NCBI RefSeq assembly: GCF_023218175.1
Contig: NZ_JALPTH010000015.1
Coordinates: forward strand, 123,417-187,416
DNA from: Streptomyces lichenis
GTDB lineage: Bacteria; Actinomycetota; Actinomycetes; Streptomycetales; Streptomycetaceae
Reading direction: 5' to 3'
DNA: 64,000 bases
The notes under the pieces were generated by a model that was not told the DNA's origin, searched no databases, and saw nothing but the letters and a program-made list of their open reading frames with translations. This document shows, one piece after another, positions 57,471 to 64,000 of this stretch (within the stretch, counting starts at the first letter, position 1; the number at the start of each line of letters is the position of its first letter). Made by a program: the position numbers and the translations under genes.

Positions 57471-60203
57471 TCAGTGCGCGGCGGACTCCCAGTCCGGGCC
57501 GACGCCGACCGAGACGTCCAGCGGGGCGCGCAGATGGACCGCGCCGGACATCTCGCGGCGGACGATCTCCTCGACCCGCTCCCGCTCGCCGGCGGCCAGC
57601 TCCAGCACGATCTCGTCGTGGACCTGGAGCAGCATCCGGGAGGTGAGTCCGGCCTCGGTGAGCGCCCGGTCGACGCGGAGCATGGCGACCTTGACGATGT
57701 CGGCGGCGGTGCCCTGGATGGGGGCGTTGAGCGCCATCCGCTCGGCGGCCTCGCGGCGCTGGCGGTTGTCGCTGTTGAGGTCCGGGAGGTAGCGGCGGCG
57801 GCCGAGCATGGTCTCGGTGTACCCGGTGGCGCGGGCCTCCTCGACGACCCGGTGCAGATAGTCGCGGACGCCGCCGAACCGCTCGAAGTAGGTGTCCATC
57901 AGGGCGCGGGCCTCGCCCGCCTCGATGGACAGCTGCTGGGAGAGGCCGAAGGCGGAGAGCCCGTACGCCAGGCCGTAGGACATGGCCTTGATCTTGCGGC
58001 GCATCTCGGCGTCGACCGCCGAGCCGGGCACCGAGAAGACCTGGGAGGCGACCGTGGTGTGCAGGTCCTCGCCGGAGGTGAACGCCTCGATCAGGCCCTC
58101 GTCCTCGGAGAGGTGGGCCATCACCCGCAGCTCGATCTGGCTGTAGTCGGCCGTCATCAGGGCCTCGTACCCCTCGCCGACGACGAAGCCGTGCCGGATG
58201 GCGCGGCCCTCGTCGGTGCGGACCGGGACGTTCTGCAGGTTGGGGTCGGTGGAGGAGAGCCGGCCGGTGGCGGCGACGGTCTGGCTGAAGGTGGTGTGGA
58301 TGCGCCCGTCGGCGGCGATCGTCTTGATCAGCCCCTCGACGGTGGAGCGCAGCCGGGCCTGCTCGCGGTGGCGGAGCATGATGACCGGCAGCTCGTGCTC
58401 GGTCTGGGCGGCCAGCCAGGCCAGCGCGTCGGCGTCGGTGGTGTAGCCGGTCTTGGTCTTCTTGGTCTTGGGGAGGTTCAGCTCGCCGAAGAGGACCTCC
58501 TGGAGCTGCTTGGGCGAGCCGAGGTTGAACTCGTGGCCCACCGAGGCGTGCGCCTCCTTCACGGCCTGCTGCACCGCGCCGGCGAACTGCTGCTCCATGG
58601 CCTCCAGATGGGCCCGGTCGGCGCGGATGCCGTGCCGCTCCATCCGGGCCAGCAGCAGTGAGGTGGGCAGCTCCACGTCGTGCAGCAGCTCGGTGGCGCC
58701 GACCTCGGTGAGCCGGCCGCCGAAGGCCTCGCCGAGGTCGAGGACCGCGCGGGCCTGGGACATCAGGGCGTCCGCCTCGGCCTGCTCGTCCTCGGTGCCG
58801 AAGGCGAGCTGGCCGTCGGCGGCGGCCGGGGCGAGCTCGCGGTGCAGGTACTCCACGGACAGGGCGTCCAGGGCGAAGGAGCGGCGGCCCGGCTTGACCA
58901 GGTAGGCGGCGAGCGCGGTGTCCATGGTGATGCCCTGGATGTCCCAGCCGTGCTCGGGGAAGACCCGCAGCGCGTCCTTGGCGTTGTGCAGCACCTTGGG
59001 GCGGGCCGGGTCGGCGAGCCAGCCGGCGAAGGCCCGCTCGTCGGCCTCGTCGAGCTGGGTGGTGTCGAACCAGGCGGCCTCGCCGCCGGCCGCGGCGAGC
59101 GCGACCTCGCTGACGCTGCCGCTGCCCAGGGCCCAGGCGGCGACGGTGGCCATGCCGAGCGGCTGGTCGCCGTACCGCTCCAGCCAGGACGCGAGCTCCC
59201 CGGAGTGCAGCACCGCGCCGTCCAGCTCGATCCCGGCGGCCGGGGCCGGGGCCTCCTCGGCCTCGGCGCCCGGGTCCACGGCGAGCAGCCGGTCCCGCAG
59301 GCTGGGGTTGCGGATCTCCAGGACCTCCAGGAAGCCCTTGAGGGCCGTCCGGTCGTAGGCGGCCCGCTCCAGGTCGGCGACGGCCTTGGGCAGCTCGACG
59401 TCCCGGACCAGCTCGGTGAGGTGGCGGTTCATCTTCACCGACTCCAGGTGGTCGCGCAGGGCCTGGCCGACCTTGCCCTTGACCTCGTCGGCCCGCTCCA
59501 CCAGCTCGGCGAAGGTGCCGAACTGGTTGATCCACTTGGTGGCGGTCTTCTCGCCGACGCCGGGGATGCCGGGGAGGTTGTCCGACGGGTCGCCGCGCAG
59601 GGCGGCGAAGTCCGGGTACTGGGCCGGGGTGAGTCCGTACTTCTCCTGCACCTTCTGCGGGGTGAACCGGGTCAGCTCGGAGACGCCCTTGGTCGGGTAG
59701 AGCACGGTGACGTGGTCGGAGACCAGCTGGAAGGAGTCCCGGTCGCCGGTGACGATCAGCACCTCGAACCCGGCCGCCTCGGCCTGGGTGGCGAGGGTGG
59801 CGATGATGTCGTCGGCCTCGAACCCGTCCACGGCGAAGCGGACCGCGTTCATCGTGTCCAGGAGCTCGCCGATCAGCTCGACCTGGCCCTTGAACTCGTC
59901 GGGGGTGGAGGAGCGGTTCGCCTTGTACTCGGGGAAGTCCGCCGAGCGCCAGGTCTTGCGGGAGACGTCGAACGCCACCGCGAAGTGCGTGGGCGCCTCG
60001 TCACGCAGGGTGTTGGCCAGCATCGAGGCGAAGCCGTAGATGGCGTTGGTCGTCTGCCCGCTCGCGGTGGTGAAGTTCTCCGCGGGCAGCGCGAAGAACG
60101 CCCGGTACGCCAGCGAGTGCCCGTCCATGAGGAGCAGGCGCGGGCGGGCGTCCCCGGTCTTCTTCGACGGGTCGTCGGTCTTCTTCGATGCTTTCTCTGC
60201 CAC
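57471..60203 (-). CDS. polA: DNA polymerase I
   Basis: 910 residues. The 5'-3' exonuclease (about 20-300) has LLLMDGHSLAYRAFFALP, VDGFEADDIIATLA, VTGDRDSFQLV and GIPGVGEKTA. The central 3'-5' exonuclease-like domain lacks the acidic pair (the expected DTE region reads MATVAAWALGSG), so proofreading is probably absent, as in other actinobacterial PolA. The polymerase has TGRLSSTDPNLQNVPVR, DYSQIELRVMAHLS, RRKIKAMSYGLAYG and LQVHDEIVLE. It fills repair patches after excision. GTG 60203 lies 7 nt after a damage-promoter -10 box with no Shine-Dalgarno. Confidence 0.98.
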   Translation of the reverse strand: MAEKASKKTDDPSKKTGDARPRLLLMDGHSLAYRAFFALPAENFTTASGQTTNAIYGFASMLANTLRDEAPTHFAVAFDVSRKTWRSADFPEYKANRSSTPDEFKGQVELIGELLDTMNAVRFAVDGFEADDIIATLATQAEAAGFEVLIVTGDRDSFQLVSDHVTVLYPTKGVSELTRFTPQKVQEKYGLTPAQYPDFAALRGDPSDNLPGIPGVGEKTATKWINQFGTFAELVERADEVKGKVGQALRDHLESVKMNRHLTELVRDVELPKAVADLERAAYDRTALKGFLEVLEIRNPSLRDRLLAVDPGAEAEEAPAPAAGIELDGAVLHSGELASWLERYGDQPLGMATVAAWALGSGSVSEVALAAAGGEAAWFDTTQLDEADERAFAGWLADPARPKVLHNAKDALRVFPEHGWDIQGITMDTALAAYLVKPGRRSFALDALSVEYLHRELAPAAADGQLAFGTEDEQAEADALMSQARAVLDLGEAFGGRLTEVGATELLHDVELPTSLLLARMERHGIRADRAHLEAMEQQFAGAVQQAVKEAHASVGHEFNLGSPKQLQEVLFGELNLPKTKKTKTGYTTDADALAWLAAQTEHELPVIMLRHREQARLRSTVEGLIKTIAADGRIHTTFSQTVAATGRLSSTDPNLQNVPVRTDEGRAIRHGFVVGEGYEALMTADYSQIELRVMAHLSEDEGLIEAFTSGEDLHTTVASQVFSVPGSAVDAEMRRKIKAMSYGLAYGLSAFGLSQQLSIEAGEARALMDTYFERFGGVRDYLHRVVEEARATGYTETMLGRRRYLPDLNSDNRQRREAAERMALNAPIQGTAADIVKVAMLRVDRALTEAGLTSRMLLQVHDEIVLELAAGERERVEEIVRREMSGAVHLRAPLDVSVGVGPDWESAAH

Positions 60204-60210
60204 GGATCCG

Positions 60211-60233
60211 ATCCTGCCACGGACCACTGACAA
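60211..60233 (-). promoter_or_regulatory. PafBC-type damage promoter of polA, leaderless
   Basis: Minus strand TTGTCAGTG, 8 nt (GTCCGTGG), CAGGAT, 7 nt, GTG start. The upstream box is exact; the -10 box has C in place of the first T. Confidence 0.75.
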
Positions 60234-60284
60234 TCCCGACCGAGGCGCCTCGCCGGCCCCCGCCGGAGGGCTCCGGGAGAGGCG

Positions 60285-60307
60285 TTGTCGGTGGCGCGTG
60301 ACACTAT
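60285..60307 (+). promoter_or_regulatory. PafBC-like promoter of the FdhF/YdeP gene
   Basis: TTGTCGGTG, 8 nt (GCGCGTGA), CACTAT. The upstream box is an exact TTGTCRGTG; the -10 is weaker. It is back to back with the polA promoter, 51 nt between the upstream boxes. Initiation near 60314 gives a leader of about 67 nt. Confidence 0.5.
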
Positions 60308-60380
60308 CGAAGACAGCGGTGGAAGGCAGCGGGCAAGCAGCGCGCAGCCACCGCGCACACCGAGCTCAAGGGGGAGCGCG

Positions 60381-62660
60381 ATGGCCAGCAAGCCGCCCGC
60401 CGGGGATCCGGTCCAGGACGCCCCGGAGGTCAGCGGGCCCCGGCACTCCGCGGCCGGGCTGCCCGCCGTCGGCCACACCCTGCGGATGTCCCGGCAGCAG
60501 ATGGGGCTGGCCCGCACCGCCCGCACCCTGCTCAAGGTCAACCAGAAGGACGGCTTCGACTGCCCCGGCTGCGCCTGGCCCGAGGGCGAGGACCGCCATG
60601 TCGCGGAGTTCTGCGAGAACGGGGCGAAGGCCGTCGCCGAGGAGGCCACCCTGCGCCAGGTGACCCCGGAGTTCTTCGCCGCGCACCCGCTGGCCGACCT
60701 GGCCGGGCGCAGCGGGTACTGGCTGGGCCAGCAGGGCCGGATCACCGAGCCGGTGTACGCGGCCGAGGGCGCCGACCGGTACGAGCCGGTGAGCTGGGAG
60801 CGGGCCTTCGCGATCATCGCCGAGGAGCTGACCGCCCTCCGCTCCCCCGACGAGGCCGTCTTCTACACCTCCGGCCGCACCAGCAACGAGGCCGCGTTCC
60901 TGCTCCAGCTCCTCGCCCGCGAGTTCGGCACCAACAACCTGCCCGACTGCTCCAACATGTGCCATGAGTCCTCCGGCTCGGCGCTGACCGAGACCATCGG
61001 CGTCGGCAAGGGCAGCGTCTCCCTGGAGGACCTGCACCAAGCCGACCTGATCATCGTCGCCGGACAGAACCCGGGCACCAACCACCCCCGGATGCTCTCC
61101 GCGCTGGAGAAGGCCAAGGCGGCCGGGGCGAGGATCATCTCGGTCAACCCGCTGCCCGAAGCCGGGCTGGAGAAGTTCAAGAACCCGCAGACCGCTCGCG
61201 GGATGCTCCAGGGCACCTCGCTCACCGACCTGTTCCTCCAGATCCGCATCGGCGGCGACCAGGCCCTCTTCCGCCTGCTCAACAAGCTGGTCATCGAGAC
61301 CGAGGGCGCGGTGGACGAGGAGTTCGTCGCCGAGCACACCCACGGGTACGAGGAGCTGGCCGCCGCCGCGAAGGCCGCCGACTGGGACGAGACGCTGGCC
61401 GCCACCGGGCTCGACCGCGCCTCCATCGAGCAGGCGCTGGCGATGATCCTCGCCTCGGAGCGCACCATCGTGTGCTGGGCGATGGGCCTGACCCAGCACA
61501 AGCACGCCGTCGCCACCATCCGCGAGGTGGTCAACCTGCTGCTGCTGCGCGGCGCCATCGGCCGCCCCGGCGCCGGGGTCTGCCCGGTGCGCGGCCACTC
61601 CAACGTGCAGGGCGACCGCACCATGGGGATCTTCGAGCGGCCCGCGCCCGCATTCCTGGACGCCCTGGACCGCGAGTTCAAGATCACCAGCCCCCGCCAC
61701 CACGGTTATGACACCGTGCGCGCCATCCAGGCGCTGCGGGACGGCGAGGCCAAGGTCTTCCTCGCCATGGGCGGCAACTTCGTCGCCGCCTCCCCCGACA
61801 CCGAGGTCACCGAGGCGGCGATCCGGCGCGCCCGGCTGACCGTGCACGTCTCCACCAAGCTCAACCGCTCGCACGTCGTCACCGGCGCCCGCGCGCTGAT
61901 CCTGCCCACCCTGGGCCGCACCGACAAGGACGTCCAGGCGGGCGGGAAGCAGTTCGTCACCGTCGAGGACTCCATGGGCCTGGTGCACGCCTCCCGGGGC
62001 AATCTGCGCCCGGCCGGGCCGAAGCTGCTCTCGGAGCCAGCCATCGTGGCCCGGCTGGCCCGGGCCGTGCTCGGGGAGGCCTCCGCGACACCGTGGGAGG
62101 AGTTCGAGCGGGACTACGGCACGATCCGCGACCGGATCGCCCGGGTGATCCCCGGCTTCGAGGACTTCAACGAGCGGATCGCCCGCCCCGGCGGCTTCGC
62201 CCTGCCGCACGCCCCGCGCGACGAGCGCCGCTTCCCCACCCGTACCGGAAAGGCCAACTTCACCGCCGCCCCGGTGGAGTACCCGCAGGTGCCCGAGGGC
62301 CGGCTGCTGCTGCAGACGCTGCGCTCGCACGACCAGTACAACACCACGATCTACGGCCTGGACGACCGCTACCGCGGCATCAAGGGCGGCCGCCGGGTCG
62401 TCCTGGTCCACCCCGAGGACGCCCGCGCCCTCGGCTTCGCCGACGGGGACCGCGCCGACCTGGTCGGCGAGTGGACCGACGGCACCGAGCGCCGCGCCCC
62501 CGGCTTCCGGGTCGTCCACTACCCGACGGCCCGGGGCTGCGCCGCCGCGTACTACCCGGAGACCAACGTCCTGGTGCCGCTGGACTCCACCGCCGACGTC
62601 AGCAACACCCCCGCCAGCAAGTCCGTCATCGTCCGTCTGGAACAATCGGCTCCCGCCTAA
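60381..62660 (+). CDS. FdhF/YdeP-family molybdopterin oxidoreductase
   Basis: 759 residues, resembling formate dehydrogenase-like YdeP proteins. Near the N-terminus DGFDCPGCAWPE supplies CxxC; molybdopterin (bis-MGD) contacts include YTSGRTSNEAAFLLQLLAREFGTNN, CSNMCHESSGSALTETIGVGKGS, AGQNPGTNHPRML and CPVRGHSNVQGDRTMG; the C-terminal MopB domain has TLRSHDQYNTTIYG and HPEDARALGFADGD. There is no N-terminal [4Fe-4S] Cys set as in classical FdhF. YdeP is tied to acid resistance in E. coli; here the role is unknown. ATG with GGGGGAG 5 nt upstream. Confidence 0.92.
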   Translation: MASKPPAGDPVQDAPEVSGPRHSAAGLPAVGHTLRMSRQQMGLARTARTLLKVNQKDGFDCPGCAWPEGEDRHVAEFCENGAKAVAEEATLRQVTPEFFAAHPLADLAGRSGYWLGQQGRITEPVYAAEGADRYEPVSWERAFAIIAEELTALRSPDEAVFYTSGRTSNEAAFLLQLLAREFGTNNLPDCSNMCHESSGSALTETIGVGKGSVSLEDLHQADLIIVAGQNPGTNHPRMLSALEKAKAAGARIISVNPLPEAGLEKFKNPQTARGMLQGTSLTDLFLQIRIGGDQALFRLLNKLVIETEGAVDEEFVAEHTHGYEELAAAAKAADWDETLAATGLDRASIEQALAMILASERTIVCWAMGLTQHKHAVATIREVVNLLLLRGAIGRPGAGVCPVRGHSNVQGDRTMGIFERPAPAFLDALDREFKITSPRHHGYDTVRAIQALRDGEAKVFLAMGGNFVAASPDTEVTEAAIRRARLTVHVSTKLNRSHVVTGARALILPTLGRTDKDVQAGGKQFVTVEDSMGLVHASRGNLRPAGPKLLSEPAIVARLARAVLGEASATPWEEFERDYGTIRDRIARVIPGFEDFNERIARPGGFALPHAPRDERRFPTRTGKANFTAAPVEYPQVPEGRLLLQTLRSHDQYNTTIYGLDDRYRGIKGGRRVVLVHPEDARALGFADGDRADLVGEWTDGTERRAPGFRVVHYPTARGCAAAYYPETNVLVPLDSTADVSNTPASKSVIVRLEQSAPA

Positions 62661-62731
62661 GCGTTCGCTCAGGCGGGAGCGGCCGAAGACGACCGCACAC
62701 GATCCGTACGACGACGAACGGAGCCGGGCCC

Positions 62732-63280
62732 ATGGGCGAGCAGACACAGGTGGCATCCCCCCACTCCTCCTCTTCCCCCTCTTCCTCCTCCTCGCCGCTG
62801 TTCCCGCAAGCGGTGCTGGACGAGTACGCCGCCCTCGGCGTCGACCTGGCCGCGCTGTTCTCGGCGGGCGACCTCGGCACCCGGATGGGCGTGGAGATCC
62901 TGGAGGCCTCCGCCGAGCGCGTGGTCGGCACCATGCCCGTCAAGGGCAACACCCAGCCGTACGGGCTGCTGCACGGCGGCGCCTCCGCGGTCCTGGCCGA
63001 GACCCTGGGCTCGGTCGGCTCCATGCTGCACGGCGGCCCCGCCAAGATCGCCGTCGGCGTGGACCTCAACTGCACCCACCACCGGGGCGCCCGCGACGGC
63101 CTGGTCACCGGCACCGCCACGCCCGTCCACCGCGGCCGCTCCACCGCCACGTACGAGATCGTCATCACCGACGAGCAGGACCGCCGGGTCTGCACCGCCC
63201 GGCTGACCTGCCTGCTGCGCGACCTGGCCCCCAAGGATGCCGCCCACGTCCCGGTCACCGGCCCCGCCGCCGCCAGCTGA
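62732..63280 (+). CDS. PaaI-type hotdog-fold thioesterase
   Basis: 182 residues. After a Ser-rich tail (HSSSSPSSSSSP) comes a single hotdog domain: GTRMGVEILEASAERVVGTMPV, NTQPYGLLHGGASAVLAETLGS (catalytic motif with His-Gly-Gly and the acidic residue), GVDLNCTHHRGARDGLVTGTATPVHRGRSTATYEI. It hydrolyses acyl-CoA thioesters; the group includes phenylacetyl-CoA and 1,4-dihydroxy-2-naphthoyl-CoA hydrolases, and either is possible. GGAG 9 nt before ATG. It follows the FdhF-like gene by 71 nt. Confidence 0.9.
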   Translation: MGEQTQVASPHSSSSPSSSSSPLFPQAVLDEYAALGVDLAALFSAGDLGTRMGVEILEASAERVVGTMPVKGNTQPYGLLHGGASAVLAETLGSVGSMLHGGPAKIAVGVDLNCTHHRGARDGLVTGTATPVHRGRSTATYEIVITDEQDRRVCTARLTCLLRDLAPKDAAHVPVTGPAAAS

Positions 63281-63421
63281 CGGGTCCCCCGTAGCGGGTT
63301 CGCCGGGGGCGGCCGGGCCCGGCGGGCGTCCCGCTTCGGGCGGCCCTTGGCCGGAAGGTACGCCGAGCCCGGCCCGGATCGCGGCACAGCCGGGGGCTTC
63401 GGGCACGGGTCAGCGCACGCT
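63281..63421. other. Region after the thioesterase gene
   Basis: About 140 nt of GC-rich sequence before the repeat array, with no gene. Several overlapping CCGGG/CCCGG inverted repeats near 63290-63340 could terminate the thioesterase transcript, but none stands out. Confidence 0.4.
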
Positions 63422-63830
63422 GGTGCGCCGCCCGGCCCGCCAGGGCCCCGGGTACGGGCGGAGCCCCTGGGCACGGCAGGCGCTCGCGGACATGGCAGGG
63501 CCATCCGCACGGCTCCCGCGTACGCCGGTGCGCCGCCTGGCGCGCCAGGGCCCCGGGTACGGGCGGAGCCCCTGGGCACGGCAGGCGCTCGCGGACATGG
63601 CAGGGCCCCGGGCCCATCAGGACCCCGGGTACGAACGGAGTTACCGGCACCATCAGGGCCGGACAGCGGTACGACCAGGGGCCCGGGCACGGCCCCACCG
63701 GTGCGCCGCCCGGCCCGCCAGACCCCGGGCACGGGCGGGTCCCTGCGCACAGCAGGCGCTCGCGGCCCCGCTGGGCCCACCCGTGCGGCTCCCGCGTACA
63801 CCGTGCGCCGCCCGGCCCCGTACCGCCGCC
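63422..63830. repeat. 105-bp tandem repeat array
   Basis: An 81-bp unit at 63422-63502 recurs at 63527-63607 with 79 of 81 positions identical (period 105 bp, a multiple of three). A degraded third copy starts at 63700 and a fragment near 63800. No gene recognised on either strand. Confidence 0.85.
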
Positions 63831-63960
63831 CCGACCCGCCCTTTGCCCTGGCCCCGTACCCGCGACCGCACCCACGCCCCTTGGCCTGGCCGCGTACCGC
63901 CGCCGCACCCGAGGCACCGCACCGGGCGCGTACAGGAGCCCGCACCCCCACCCCCCCCCC

Positions 63961-63998
<38 letters not shown>

Positions 63999-64000
63999 AC

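Noticed and set aside
63422..63830. Transposon or IS remnant
   Set aside because: No transposase fragment, no terminal inverted repeats; it is a tandem duplication.

Overview
The window is about 72-73% G+C, with strong third-position G/C bias, frequent GTG starts and Streptomyces hallmarks: WhiA, an LPXTG-type chaplin, a mycothiol-dependent isomerase-family protein, an RbpA paralog and a second glycolytic gap-pgk-tpiA-secG block. It is a stretch of the conserved chromosomal core of a Streptomyces. The gene order (secG-tpiA-pgk-gap, whiA-yvcK-rapZ-uvrC, uvrA, terC, uvrB, coaE, rpsA, polA) is the order I recall around SCO1940-SCO2006 of S. coelicolor. No integrated element, insertion sequence, CRISPR array, tRNA or rRNA was seen.

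Layout. 1-4.35 kb: rbpA-like, secG, tpiA, pgk and gap, all on the minus strand. 4.6-7.6 kb: a large secreted M14 zinc carboxypeptidase. 7.9-13.2 kb: minus-strand operon uvrC-rapZ-yvcK-whiA with overlapping genes. 13.3-16.5 kb: a secreted papain-like (C70/AvrRpt2-type) protease with a membrane-anchored partner, a divergent HTH regulator and a Rieske lipoprotein. 16.7-28.4 kb: uvrA, a maleylpyruvate isomerase-family protein plus metallo-beta-lactamase pair, a tellurite-type cluster (terC behind a Mn2+ riboswitch, a TerD fusion, terD) and uvrB. 28.4-37.1 kb: MHYT membrane protein, ogt, MFS exporter, cupin, a broken psuG-psuK pair, a uridine kinase-like protein, HxlR regulator, aminotransferase and a DUF2293 protein. 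37.6-44.4 kb: long chaplin, SWIM and SNF2 proteins, DoxX. 44.6-57.4 kb: DUF6343, TPR, coaE, PAC2, rpsA, methyltransferase-hrpB, lytic transglycosylase, DUF4184, GNAT and a formylglycine-generating-enzyme-like protein. 57.5-63.3 kb: polA, an FdhF/YdeP molybdopterin oxidoreductase and a PaaI-type thioesterase. The end is a repeat-rich stretch closing in a 37-base C run.

The unifying theme is DNA repair. uvrA, uvrB, uvrC, polA and ogt each carry a promoter of the form TTGTCAGTG-N8-TANNNT, the RecA-independent (PafBC-type) damage promoter. At uvrB, uvrC, polA and ogt the -10 box ends exactly 7 nt before the start codon, so these mRNAs should be leaderless. A SNF2-family helicase and the FdhF-like gene divergent from polA carry near matches. 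Because uvrC heads the uvrC-rapZ-yvcK-whiA operon, the same promoter could couple DNA damage to the sporulation regulator WhiA. Other notable items are a translational Mn2+ riboswitch on terC, a deletion that fused and frameshifted psuG and psuK, and several families of short tandem repeats, mostly between genes and once in frame inside hrpB.
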